Source of the DNA: JAFLCL01 sp964502175
GTDB lineage: Bacteria > Myxococcota_A > Polyangia > Polyangiales > Sandaracinaceae
Length of the DNA: 64,000 nucleotides
NCBI GenBank assembly: GCA_964502175.1
Contig: CAZCVE010000026.1
Coordinates: forward strand, 52,878-116,877
Direction of reading: 5' to 3'
A model generated the notes under the pieces. The model saw only the letters and a list, made by a program, of their open reading frames with translations. It ran no database searches and was not told where the DNA came from. The translations under genes and the position numbers were made by a program. Each line of letters starts with the position of its first letter. Within the stretch, counting starts at the first letter, position 1. Shown here piece by piece: positions 9,271-17,262 of this stretch.

Positions 9271-10014
9271 TCAATTCTCGAAGGGAACGAAGACCGAGAA
9301 GCCCAGGGTCGCGGTGAGGTTGTTCACGATGCGCGACTCGCCGAGCAGCGACTGCTCGAGGATCTGGTCGCGCACGTCGACGCGGATCGCGAACCACTCG
9401 CCGATGAAGAAGCTCGCGCCGATCCCCGCGCTGCCCGTGAGGCCGCGCGCCGTCTGGTTGTCGGTGATGCCGCCGCCGATCGCGAGGCGGATGTCGAAGC
9501 GGCCGATCTCGGAGCCGAACCAGCGCAGCTTTCCGTACGCGAGCGTCCAGAGCAGGTGCGCTTGGTAGAGGAACACCGGCGCGTCGATGCGCACGAGCGA
9601 GATGCCGCGATCCTGCTCGATGATGCGGACAAGCTCGGACTCGGCGCGCGAGTAGCCGAAGCTCGCCTCGAGGCCCAGCTCTTCGGTCACGTGGTAGCTG
9701 AGCGCGCCGGTGACCAAGTACGAGGCGCTGAGGAGATCCGCGGCGTAGACGCCGCCCATGATCGAGACCTCGAAGCGGCCGGCCTTCTGGAAGAGGCGCT
9801 CGCGCACGCCGCGGTAGCGACGACGCGCGTTGAGCTCGTCCTGGATCGCCTCGTCGATGCACTGCGCGTGCGCTCGGTCGACCCCGACGAGGGGCGCCTC
9901 GAACGAGGACGGGGCGAGAGCGCTCAGCATCGCGAGGACGACACCGAGGCCCGCGATCCTCACGATCGCCCAAAGGCTCGCGCGGCGGCGTGGAGAGCAG
10001 GCGGGCGCGAGCAT
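9271..10014 (-). CDS. Outer-membrane beta-barrel protein
   Basis: The protein has 247 residues. An N-terminal hydrophobic segment (LGVVLAMLSALAP) is followed by a cleavage-like site near AHAQ. The remainder is a series of alternating amphipathic strands (EVSIMGGVYAADL, ASYLVTGALSYHVTEEL, LEASFGYSRAES, IRLAIGGGI, GASFFIGEWFAIRVDVRD). It ends LGFSVFVPFEN, as in barrel proteins with aromatic C-terminal strands. It matches the pattern of the small 'outer membrane beta-barrel' family abundant in myxobacteria (TIGR04565 type). It is the first gene of the minus-strand envelope operon. The substrate is unknown. Confidence 0.82.
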   Translation of the reverse strand: MLAPACSPRRRASLWAIVRIAGLGVVLAMLSALAPSSFEAPLVGVDRAHAQCIDEAIQDELNARRRYRGVRERLFQKAGRFEVSIMGGVYAADLLSASYLVTGALSYHVTEELGLEASFGYSRAESELVRIIEQDRGISLVRIDAPVFLYQAHLLWTLAYGKLRWFGSEIGRFDIRLAIGGGITDNQTARGLTGSAGIGASFFIGEWFAIRVDVRDQILEQSLLGESRIVNNLTATLGFSVFVPFEN

Positions 10015-10135
10015 CGAGTGGATTGGTACCGATTCCAGCGCGCCCGTGTCAACGACGACGGCGAGACGCTGGCATCGCGCCCGACCTCAGCGACCGAGGA
10101 TCGCCCCGAGAAAGCCCCGAGGATCGCCCCGGAAA

Positions 10136-11047
10136 TCACAGGAAGAAGACGTAGACGACCGCGAAGAACAGCGTGACGCCGACCCCGAGGATCAAGGCGA
10201 CCAGTGCGCCGCTGATCTCGAGGGTCGACTCGAGGCTCGCGCGCTCCTCGGGTGCTGCGGGCGGATGGGAAGCGCTCGGGGAGCCAGCGCTCGAGAACGC
10301 GGCGGCAGACGGGCGGCCGGAGAGGGGCGTGGCGGGAGTCGTCGTTCGCACCTGCGAAGCGGCGCGATGGGCACCCGGAAGCGGCGCAGGACCGGGGATC
10401 GCCATGCCCTCGGGTTCCTCCGCAGCGGCCGACGGATCGGACGCCCGCCACCCCCGCACGATCGCCTCGTCGGGATCGGGCGGGGGCTGGCTCGGGCGCG
10501 GCACGACCACGGGGCGGCTCGAGATCCGCGCGGGCGGATGGCTCGACCGCGGGGGCAGGACGACGCGTGACCCCGGCGGGGCGGACGGCGTGTCCTTGGG
10601 CGGCGCGAACGAGCGGCGCGTGTTGCCCGTGATGCTCGGCTCGACGCCGACCGCCTCCAAGCCTTCCGGCGTGATCGCGCTCAGGCGTCGCGTGCTGTCG
10701 GGGGTGGGCACGATCGGCAGCGGCGTGGTGATCGGCTTGGGCCGCACCGACTCGTGCTGCGTGGGCGATTCGAGGGTGCCTGGCGCGGTGCTCGCCGTGT
10801 GCGGCTCCATCTCCGCGTCTTGATCGATGATCGGCGCGGCGAGACCGCCGCCTTCGCGCGTGGTGCCGGTCGCGGGCGTGAGGCCGCGCGTCGAGAGGCG
10901 TCGCCAGCGCTCCACCTCGGCGTTGCTCTGCGACATCGTGCGCAGATCCTCGTCGAGGTCCGCCAGGCCCGCGAACGTGCCCGAGTCCACGCCCTCATCG
11001 GGCGCGCCCTCCTCGATCTCGCTGCGCTGCTCGTCGCCCTCGGACAT
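10136..11047 (-). CDS. Tail-anchored, low-complexity membrane protein
   Basis: The protein has 303 residues from the ATG at 11047; a longer frame exists but lacks support. The N-terminal 70 residues are acidic and helical (GLADLDEDLRTMSQSNAEVERW). A long Pro/Ser/Ala-rich disordered region follows. The last 25 residues form a single membrane helix (GALVALILGVGVTLFFAVVYVFFL), making it a tail-anchored protein with a cytoplasmic bulk. It sits directly downstream of the Ser/Thr kinase gene on the same strand, so it could be a substrate or adaptor of that kinase. That is inference from position and from the many Ser/Thr residues. Confidence 0.7.
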   Translation of the reverse strand: MSEGDEQRSEIEEGAPDEGVDSGTFAGLADLDEDLRTMSQSNAEVERWRRLSTRGLTPATGTTREGGGLAAPIIDQDAEMEPHTASTAPGTLESPTQHESVRPKPITTPLPIVPTPDSTRRLSAITPEGLEAVGVEPSITGNTRRSFAPPKDTPSAPPGSRVVLPPRSSHPPARISSRPVVVPRPSQPPPDPDEAIVRGWRASDPSAAAEEPEGMAIPGPAPLPGAHRAASQVRTTTPATPLSGRPSAAAFSSAGSPSASHPPAAPEERASLESTLEISGALVALILGVGVTLFFAVVYVFFL

Positions 11048-11099
11048 CGCGAGGGCAAGGGCTAACACGTGCCCCCGACCCGCGCAGCCTCGAGAAGCG

Positions 11100-12572
11100 T
11101 CACTGACCGCACATGCTCGAGTCGTATCGCTGTTGATCGAGCGCCGTGCGGTAGGTGTTTCGCACTTGATCGCACATCGATCGCGGCCGCTGATCGTACT
11201 GGTGCACCACCTCACAGGCGGCCTCCGGCGCGAGCACGCGCCGGAACTGATCGCAGCACGCGAACGCGAGGTTGCAGGCCCCGCTCGGACCTCCGAGCTC
11301 TTCGGCGACGGCGGGCGTCGAGGTCGCGAGCGGCGGTGTCGACGGAGCCGATTGCGGCTCGGGCTCTTCGTCGAGCCACTCGTCCGGCAGGTAGTAGAGG
11401 CCCACGAAGAGCGCGGCCACGACGGCCGACGCGAGACACGCGGCGACGAGACCCGCGAGCGCGAGCCACGACAGCCACCGTCGCGAGGAGGACGGCGGCG
11501 CGCTCGCGGGCTGTGAGGCCGCCGCACCTCCCGCGACGGGGAACGTGGCCGCAACGGGGAGCGTGGCCGCGGCCGCGCGCTGCGAGACCACCGGCGATGG
11601 GGACGCCGCCCGAGCGGCGACCGGAGACGGCGCGGGCGCAGCGGGCGTGTTCTTGGCGACGACGGTCGCGAGATCGCGAGGGCTCGGCGACGACGCCGGC
11701 GTGCCCGCCGAGATGCGAGACGTGCGCCACGTGACGAGCGCCTGCGCCATCTCGCGCGCGCTCGCGTAGCGATGGGGCGCCTCTTTCTCCATCGCGCGAT
11801 CGACGATGCGCGCGAGCTCCGCCGGCACACCGGGGCGCCGCACGTCGACGCCGGGCGCAGGATCGTGGCGCACCTTGTGGAGGATGTCGGCGAGGTCGGT
11901 GCCCTCGAACGGACGCTTCCCCGTGAGCAAGCAGTAGAGCACCACGCCCATCGCGTAGAGATCGCTGCGCGCGTCGGTCGCCTCTCCGCGCGCTTGCTCG
12001 GGCGACATGAACGACGGCGTGCCGACGATCGAGCCCGTGCGCGTGAGGCGTGTGTAGGCCTCGCCCGTGCGCAGCTGCGCGACGCCGAAGTCGAGCACCT
12101 TCACGAGCTCGCGCGACGCGCCCGACTGGATGACCATGAGGTTCGCGGGCTTGAGGTCGCGGTGCACGATGCCGGCCTCGTGCGCGACCTCGAGCGCGCC
12201 GAGCGCTTGCTCGACGAGATCGGCGGCGCGCTCGGGCGCGAGCGGTCCTTCTTTCGAGAGCAGATCGCCGAGGTTCGTCCCCGTGACGCGCTCCATCACG
12301 AGGTACGAGACGCCCTCGTCCGTCGCGCCGAAGTCGTGCACGTGGATGATGCTCGGGTGGCTCAGCCGCGCGACCGCGCCCGCCTCTCGCTCGAAGCGCG
12401 CGACGAGCCGCGGATCCTTGGCGAGCTCACGCAGCACCACCTTCACGGCGACGGGCCGGCCGAAGCGCTCGTCGAGCGCCTCGTACACCGCACCCATGCC
12501 GCCCATCGCGATGACGCCCTTGATGCAGTAGCGGCCCGCGAGGAGCGTTCCAGGCTCGAGCGTCTGATCCAT
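11100..12572 (-). CDS. Membrane Ser/Thr protein kinase (PknB/Hanks type)
   Basis: The protein has 490 residues. Kinase motifs in order are: Gly loop IAMGGMGAVYEA (about 20), AVKVV lysine (about 44), HRDLKPANLM catalytic loop (about 138), DFG (LDFGVAQL) and the APE equivalent (MSPEQARG). The kinase domain ends near residue 275. A Ser/Pro/Ala juxtamembrane linker and one membrane helix (LALAGLVAACLASAVVAALF) follow. The outer domain of about 70 residues has six Cys (CNLAFACCDQF, CEVVH, MCDQV, MCGQ), probably disulphide-bonded and perhaps a sensor. The neighbouring tail-anchored protein is a plausible partner. Confidence 0.93.
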   Translation of the reverse strand: MDQTLEPGTLLAGRYCIKGVIAMGGMGAVYEALDERFGRPVAVKVVLRELAKDPRLVARFEREAGAVARLSHPSIIHVHDFGATDEGVSYLVMERVTGTNLGDLLSKEGPLAPERAADLVEQALGALEVAHEAGIVHRDLKPANLMVIQSGASRELVKVLDFGVAQLRTGEAYTRLTRTGSIVGTPSFMSPEQARGEATDARSDLYAMGVVLYCLLTGKRPFEGTDLADILHKVRHDPAPGVDVRRPGVPAELARIVDRAMEKEAPHRYASAREMAQALVTWRTSRISAGTPASSPSPRDLATVVAKNTPAAPAPSPVAARAASPSPVVSQRAAAATLPVAATFPVAGGAAASQPASAPPSSSRRWLSWLALAGLVAACLASAVVAALFVGLYYLPDEWLDEEPEPQSAPSTPPLATSTPAVAEELGGPSGACNLAFACCDQFRRVLAPEAACEVVHQYDQRPRSMCDQVRNTYRTALDQQRYDSSMCGQ

Positions 12573-12663
12573 GCGTAGGCGCCGCGATCATCGGCGCTGC
12601 GCGCGCAGACGACAACTCTCGCGAGCATCGCACCGGTTGGCGACGCACCCCACACGCGCGAAG

Positions 12664-13554
12664 ATGCGCGTCGCGATGCCCACGCTGAAGGAGCTCGAGA
12701 AGTTCGCGCAGTACCACCTGGTGCGGCGCGTCCACGATCACCCCGCGCGTGAAGAAGAGCTCGGAGTGGTGTCGCTCGGTTACGACGCGGCGCGCTTCGC
12801 CGACGAGGTGCGGGCGCTCGCCGATCGCTTCGACGTGCGCGAGGTCGCGCGACCGAGCTACCGCGGCGCCGAGCACCCGATCTTCTCGATCGCGACGCGC
12901 AACCAGACCACCGCGAAGAAGCGGCTCCTCGTGCTCTCAGGTGTCCACGGCAACGAGCACGCGGGCATCGTGTGCGTGCCCGCGATCGCGGCGCGGCTGC
13001 TCGAGGCGAGCGAGGCGCTCGGCGACGTCGCGATCGAGATCCTCACGCCGGTGAACCCCGTGGGCGCCGCCGAGCTCTCGCGCTTCAACGCCGAGGGCTA
13101 CGACGTGAACCGCGACTTCGTGCTCTTCAACACGCCCGAGGCGCGCGCCGTGCGCGACGCGTTCGAGCGGAGGAAGCCCGACTTCGTCGTCTCGCTCCAC
13201 GAAGGCCCGCAGGACGCGACGTTCATGTTCGCGAACCAGCACGTGACCGGGCCGCTCGCCGATCGCCTCCTCGCGGAGCTCGTGAAGGGCGGCACCACGC
13301 TCGCCGAGAAAGACTACTTCGGCGCGACGCTCAGGCCGCGCGGCCTCTCGCCGTCGAGCGCCGCGGCGCGCGCCGTGATGCGCCTCTGGTCGGCGACGCT
13401 GAAGATGATGCCCACGGGCGAGTACGCCGCGCGCCGTGGCATCCCCGAGCTCACGCTCGAGAGCGGCTGGCGATCTCCCGATCGCGAGGCGCGCGTGCGT
13501 CCACACATCGACCTCGTGCTCGCCGTGGCCCACGAGCTCGCGAGGGCTTCATGA
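12664..13554 (+). CDS. Zinc carboxypeptidase / succinylglutamate desuccinylase-like protein
   Basis: The protein has 296 residues from the ATG at 12664; 12676 is an alternative. The zinc motif is GVHGNEHAG (HxxE). It is followed by NPVGAAELSRFNAEGYDVNRDF, whose NxxGxxxxxRxNxxGxDxNRDF pattern is typical of M14-type peptidases, and by SLHEGPQDA, which would supply the third ligand and nearby residues. The gene overlaps the next by an ATGA, so the two are co-translated. It likely removes an acyl or amino-acid group from a small peptide-like substrate, which cannot be named from sequence. Confidence 0.82.
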   Translation: MRVAMPTLKELEKFAQYHLVRRVHDHPAREEELGVVSLGYDAARFADEVRALADRFDVREVARPSYRGAEHPIFSIATRNQTTAKKRLLVLSGVHGNEHAGIVCVPAIAARLLEASEALGDVAIEILTPVNPVGAAELSRFNAEGYDVNRDFVLFNTPEARAVRDAFERRKPDFVVSLHEGPQDATFMFANQHVTGPLADRLLAELVKGGTTLAEKDYFGATLRPRGLSPSSAAARAVMRLWSATLKMMPTGEYAARRGIPELTLESGWRSPDREARVRPHIDLVLAVAHELARAS

Positions 13555-14213
13555 CGACCACACCCGACCCCGCCTACCTCGCGCCCGGCACGTACGTGGA
13601 CTCCGATCACCCCGACGTGATCGCGTACGCGAAGGAGATCGTGGGCGACGCCGCGACCGACGCGGAGAAGTGCGCGCGTCTCTTCCGCGCGGTGCGTGAT
13701 CGCCTCCGCTACGACCCGTACGTCGTGACGATCGATCCCGCCGACTACGAGGCGAGCCGCATCCTCTCGATGAAGCGCTCGTTCTGCGTGCCCAAGGCGG
13801 TGCTGCTCTGCGCGCTCGCGCGAGCGGCCGGCGTGCCCGCGCGCGTCGGCTTCTCGGACGTGAAGAACCACCTCTCGAGCAAGAAGCTGCTCGAGACGAT
13901 GGGCACCGATCTCTTCGTGTTCCACGGCTGGGTCGAGCTCTGGATCGACGGCGTGCCGCGCAAGGCGAGCCCCGCGTTCAACGCCGAGCTCTGCGCGAAG
14001 TTCGGCGTGCCGCCGCTCGAGTTCGACGGCACCGCGGACGCGCTCATGCAGCCCTTCACGGGCGATGGTCACCGGTTGATGGAGTACGTGCACGACCGCG
14101 GCGCGTTCCTCGACCTGCCCTTCGAAGAGATGCTCAGCGCGTTCGCCGAGACCTACGCCAAGAACGGCATCCCGAAGCTCCCCGGCCGCACCGACGACGC
14201 CTTTCACGACTGA
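13551..14213 (+). CDS. Transglutaminase-like protein
   Basis: The protein has 220 residues. The cysteine motif SFCVPKAVLLCALARAAGVPARVGF matches the transglutaminase-like fold, with the catalytic Cys near residue 79 and the usual R-x-G-F strand after it. A His (FHGWVELWIDG) and an acidic/aromatic strand (PRKASPAFN) supply the remaining triad positions. The ATG overlaps the upstream peptidase stop, and an esterase-like gene follows 21 bp later, so a small hydrolase operon is likely. It could be a protease or a cross-linking enzyme; most bacterial members are thought to be hydrolases. Confidence 0.82.
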   Translation: MTTTPDPAYLAPGTYVDSDHPDVIAYAKEIVGDAATDAEKCARLFRAVRDRLRYDPYVVTIDPADYEASRILSMKRSFCVPKAVLLCALARAAGVPARVGFSDVKNHLSSKKLLETMGTDLFVFHGWVELWIDGVPRKASPAFNAELCAKFGVPPLEFDGTADALMQPFTGDGHRLMEYVHDRGAFLDLPFEEMLSAFAETYAKNGIPKLPGRTDDAFHD

Positions 14214-14234
14214 CTCGCCACGACTGACTCGCGC

Positions 14235-14747
14235 ATGACCGAACCGCTCCGCGTGCACTTCATCCACGGCCTCGAGTCGAACCCTCAGGGCTCGAAGGCG
14301 CTCTTCTTCGCCGAGCACTTCGACGCGACCACGCCCGCGATGGACACCCGCGACCTCGAGGGCGCGATCCGCACGCAGGCCGTGGCCATCCGCGCCGCGA
14401 TCGACGCTGGCCGCGGTCCGCACGTCGTCGTCGGCAGCTCGTTCGGCGGCGCGATCGCGGTGGCGCTCCTCGCGCGTGGCCTCTGGCGCGGGCCGACGCT
14501 CTTGCTCGCGCAGGCCGCGCAGAAGCTCGGCGTGATCGACCCGCTGCCCGACGGCGTGCACGTCACGCTCGTGCACGGAACGGACGACGCGATCGTCCCG
14601 ATCGAAGACAGCCGCGCGCTCGCGCAGACGGGCACGCCCGGCCTCGTCGTGTTCGAGGAGGTCGCCGACGAGCACCGCCTCGCCACGCTCGTCGACTCGG
14701 GCCGCCTCGCGGACCTCGTGCGCGAGCTCCACGCCCGCTCACGCTGA
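14235..14747 (+). CDS. YqiA-type alpha/beta-hydrolase (small esterase)
   Basis: The protein has 170 residues, the usual size for YqiA/UPF0227 esterases. It starts with the oxyanion region FIHGLESNP. The nucleophile elbow is GSSFGG (GxSxG), the acid lies in HGTDDAIVP, and the base is in DEHRL near residue 148. No signal peptide is present. It follows the transglutaminase-like gene by 21 bp on the same strand. The substrate is unknown. The 3' end stops 8 bp before the convergent broken lipoprotein gene. Confidence 0.82.
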   Translation: MTEPLRVHFIHGLESNPQGSKALFFAEHFDATTPAMDTRDLEGAIRTQAVAIRAAIDAGRGPHVVVGSSFGGAIAVALLARGLWRGPTLLLAQAAQKLGVIDPLPDGVHVTLVHGTDDAIVPIEDSRALAQTGTPGLVVFEEVADEHRLATLVDSGRLADLVRELHARSR

Positions 14748-14754
14748 GCGCTCG

Positions 14755-15331
14755 TCAGCGAGGTGCGTCGAAGCCGTGCCCGAGCACTTGCTCGACCCCC
14801 TCGTGCACGATGCCCGTCAGCCGCTCGAGCTCGCGCTCACCCCGCGCGCGCTCGTCGGGAACGCGCGTCGACGCACGAGGAGATCGTTCGGCAGGCGCTG
14901 CTGCGAGTCCCACCAAAGACCGTCGAGGCTCGACATCACCCGACGGGCGTCCGCGAGCGGGAGCACGTCGAGACGCTCGAGCGCCTCACGCAAGAACGCA
15001 GCGATCACAGCGTCGTAGCCCTCACGATCGGCGAAGCCGCGATCTTCGAGCACCGCACGACCGAGTCGGATGCCGAGGGCATCGAGTAGCGATCTTCGAT
15101 CGAGAACGTCGACGGACGCTCGGAGAAGCCGGACACGGACTGGTAGCCGAACCACGTGGCGATCTCGTGCCACAGCGTCACGCGCCACGTGCCGTTCGTC
15201 TCGGGCTCCATCGCTCCATCGGGCACGTCGTACGCGTGCACGGCCCACGACGACGCACAGCCGAGCACGCCGAGCGCGCACAGGGCCACGAGCTGCGAGG
15301 GCCTGCGCGCGCGTCTCACCGATCGCGTCAC
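14755..15331 (-). pseudogene. Small lipoprotein gene with two apparent frameshifts
   Basis: The GTG at 15331 overlaps the upstream osmC-type stop (GTGA). The first frame encodes a lipoprotein signal (LVALCALGVLGCASS) and ends sensibly at FSIEDR. Good coding sequence then continues in a second frame (LLDALGIRLGRAVLEDRGFADREG... through RRRAF), and finally in a third frame (DERARGERELERL...GFDAPR, stop at 14755). The shifts lie near 15085 and 14850. All three segments have high third-position GC and make sense only when joined. Either the gene is decaying or the assembly has two single-base errors here. Confidence 0.65.
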
Positions 15332-15753
15332 GCCTGGAGCACGGCGAGGACGGTGATCTCGACCGCGGTGAGCGCCTTGCCGACGGGACACTGTGCCTTG
15401 GTCTCGAGCGCGATCGCGGTGAGCTGCTCCTGATCGCCGCCGCTCGCGCGCACCGTGGTGCTCAGCTCGATCTTGGGGATCGCGAAGCCCACGATGTCCT
15501 TGTCCAGGTGGACCTTCGCGGTCGTCTCGATCGACTCGGGCGTCATGCCCGCATCCGCCAGCGCCTTCGAGAGCGCCATCGAGAAGCACCCCGAGAGCGC
15601 CGCGCCGATCATCTCTTCGGGGTTCGAGCCCTTCTTGCCTTGGAAGCGCGTGCCCAACGAGAACGGCACCTCGGGCCCGTTGGCGGGGTGCATCGATCCG
15701 GTGCCGGCCTCGAGCGAGCCGGTCCACGTGCTGTTCGCGTGACTGATTCCCAT
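15328..15753 (-). CDS. OsmC-family peroxiredoxin
   Basis: The protein has 141 residues, the normal length for OsmC/Ohr proteins. Both redox cysteines are present: ALSGCFSMALS (about residue 56) and ETKAQCPVGKA (about residue 121). The N-terminal TWTGSLEAGTG and the NPEEMIGAALSGC helix are typical of OsmC. It reduces organic hydroperoxides in the cytoplasm using its two-Cys centre. It is the first gene before the frameshifted lipoprotein, which overlaps its stop. Confidence 0.92.
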   Translation of the reverse strand: MGISHANSTWTGSLEAGTGSMHPANGPEVPFSLGTRFQGKKGSNPEEMIGAALSGCFSMALSKALADAGMTPESIETTAKVHLDKDIVGFAIPKIELSTTVRASGGDQEQLTAIALETKAQCPVGKALTAVEITVLAVLQA

Positions 15754-15811
15754 GCGTCTTCTCCTGTTCGCGTCGCGGACGCGCAGCCTCTACGCACCCG
15801 CGCTCACGACC

Positions 15812-16174
15812 TCAACCTTCGGTGTCGATCACGAGCTTCTTGATGCCTTGCACGGTCTGCACGGCGCGCTCGAGCTTCGCGCGCTTGGCGTCGTCGAGCC
15901 GACCTCGCACGGTCACGATCGCGGACTCGACGCGGATCGACAGCTGCGATCCATCGAGCCCGCTCTCGCGCGTGATCGCGGAGCTGATCTCCGAGCGCAG
16001 CCAAGGGTCCGAGCCGATCGGCGCAGGCCCGAGGTCTTTGTTCTTCGAGGAGCCACCATCGAGGTAGTTGTCGATGTAGTCCGCGACGACGCCCGCGCCC
16101 ACCGCGGTCGGGCCACCGATCGCGTAGGCCCCGAGGCGCGCATCACGTTCGCTCGTGTCGAGTGTCTTGGTCAT
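15812..16174 (-). CDS. BON-domain protein
   Basis: The protein has 120 residues from the ATG at 16174, which overlaps the upstream methyltransferase stop (ATGA). The first 40 residues are Gly-rich and weakly hydrophobic (GAYAIGGPTAVGAGVVADY). The second half is one BON unit: WLRSEISSAITRESGLDG, SIRVESAIVTVRGRLDD, AKLERAVQTVQGIKKLVID. This matches the alpha-beta-alpha-beta pattern with the central Gly in the second strand. BON domains bind membranes or lipids. No lipobox is present. Confidence 0.8.
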   Translation of the reverse strand: MTKTLDTSERDARLGAYAIGGPTAVGAGVVADYIDNYLDGGSSKNKDLGPAPIGSDPWLRSEISSAITRESGLDGSQLSIRVESAIVTVRGRLDDAKRAKLERAVQTVQGIKKLVIDTEG

Positions 16175-16812
16175 GGGTCGGCGTACAGCAGGATCCGCAC
16201 CCACGCTGGAGCCGCTCGTGGCGGCGACGAACCGTGGCGATCAGCGACGATCGTGGCGTAGCCGCCACGCCACTCGTGCGCTCGGTCGAGGTGCATCGAA
16301 AACGCGATCTCCGCATACCCCGAGTCCACGAGCTTGCGCTCGGGCGGCCAGTACCGTCCGACCTCGTCTCGATAGAACTCACTGAAGCGCGGAGAGAGCG
16401 CGTCCTCGAGCTCGGGCACGCCGTAGGTGATCAGCGCGACCACACCGCGCGCCACGAGCACGCGACGGACCTCGTCGTAGAAGCGCGGTCGATCGAACCA
16501 GTGCGCGGCCTGCGCGGCCGTCACGACGCTCGCGCTCGAAGCCTCGACGTCGATCGACTCGGCCGCACCGACCGCGTAGCGAACACGCTCGTGACGCACC
16601 GCGTGCGCGAGCTGATCGGCGCTCGGGTCCGCCCCGATCACCGACACGAACCGCGACGCGAGCTGCACGGTCAGCTGTCCGTTCCCACACCCCACGTCGA
16701 CCGCGACACGCGTGTCCGGCGCCACCTCCGCGAGGAACGCCGCGACGCCCTCGGGATAGTCGGGCCGAAACCGCGCGTAGACGCCACCGTCCTGATCGAA
16801 CCAGTTCGTCAC
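16171..16812 (-). CDS. Class I SAM-dependent methyltransferase
   Basis: The protein has 213 residues. The SAM-binding motif I is VAVDVGCGNGQLT (about 38-50), with the acidic residue of motif II in VIGADPS and a later motif AAQAAHWFD. The FDQDGGVYARFRPDYP start is typical of the Crg1/TMT-like group. The C-terminal 35 residues (from about HEWRGGY) look less typical and the protein is shorter than the usual 240-260, so a late frameshift or natural shortening is possible. It is the last chromosomal gene before the prophage. The substrate is unknown. Confidence 0.8.
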   Translation of the reverse strand: MTNWFDQDGGVYARFRPDYPEGVAAFLAEVAPDTRVAVDVGCGNGQLTVQLASRFVSVIGADPSADQLAHAVRHERVRYAVGAAESIDVEASSASVVTAAQAAHWFDRPRFYDEVRRVLVARGVVALITYGVPELEDALSPRFSEFYRDEVGRYWPPERKLVDSGYAEIAFSMHLDRAHEWRGGYATIVADRHGSSPPRAAPAWVRILLYADP

Positions 16813-16889
16813 GCGAACGAGGCTCGCACGCCGGCGCCTCGTCTACGAACGCGCCTTGTCCATTACCAATGGACGAGCCGACGGAAACG

Positions 16890-16917
16890 AAAAAGCCCCG
16901 TGAAACACGAGGCTTTC
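16890..16917 (-). terminator. Displaced tRNA-Phe terminator
   Basis: Read on the minus strand this is AAAGCCTCGTG-TTT-CACGGGGCTTTTT, a GC stem with a T-run: a rho-independent terminator. It lies just beyond the left att copy, so before integration it must have stood directly downstream of tRNA-Phe. It is now 34 kb away from that gene. Confidence 0.8.
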
Positions 16918-16921
16918 GGAG

Positions 16922-16963
16922 TGCCCAAGGGCGGAATCGAACCACCGACACGGGGATTTTCAA
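16922..16963. repeat. attL core repeat (42 bp), fragment of tRNA-Phe 3' end
   Basis: It is identical over 42 bp to 51317-51358. It contains only the T-arm, variable loop and acceptor 3' strand of tRNA-Phe (read on minus), so it is not a functional tRNA. It is the original chromosomal tRNA end displaced by integration. Confidence 0.95.
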
Positions 16964-17262
16964 ACGGAGACCGTCGTCCGAGCCGTTCCGAACCGGTGCT
17001 TTTGCAACGGATCCGGGGGGTCGACGACACCGTTGGGGACGGCCCGGCCCACATCAAACCCCCTCCGGCCCACATCGCGGAGCCCTCGGCGAGGGTCCGC
17101 ATGGTCGCTGCGATGACCTCCGTGATGCTCGATGCGATGGCCGCGGGGGACATCGTCGCCGCACGCGTTGCGCACCAGGCGATCGGTCAGCTCCTTCCGG
17201 CTCGTGCGGGCGACAATCCAGAGCGAGGCTGCGTGCCCAGTGCTTCTAGAACCCGCCCGTGA
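16964..17262 (+). other. Latent 3' end of the integrase gene (restored on excision)
   Basis: In the excised circle the integrase frame crosses the att core and continues here for 99 codons to a stop at 17262; the frames match exactly on both sides of the core. The encoded tail includes a helix-like segment (ARVRMVAAMTSVMLDAMAAG, then DIVAARVAHQAIGQLLP) that looks like real protein. Its end overlaps the convergent phosphatase-like gene by 76 bp. In the lysogen it is untranslated. Confidence 0.75.
17045..17076. promoter_or_regulatory. Candidate integrase arm-type sites, left pair
   Basis: Two copies of CGGCCCACATC lie at 17045-17055 and 17066-17076, spaced 21 bp (two helical turns). They are the exact reverse complement of the pair at 51229-51251. 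In the circular form the two pairs would flank the att core as inverted arms, the layout of arm-type binding sites for a lambda-type integrase. Confidence 0.7.

Noticed and set aside
6773..9568. A 931-codon plus-strand frame
   Set aside because: It is antisense to two well-supported exported proteins and has no domain-like sequence.
10136..11830. A 564-codon minus-strand frame
   Set aside because: Its first half is a shadow of the kinase gene; only the part from 11047 has real protein character.
16922..16963. Second tRNA-Phe gene
   Set aside because: Only the 3' 42 bases are present; the sequence beyond the core does not restore the anticodon and D arms.
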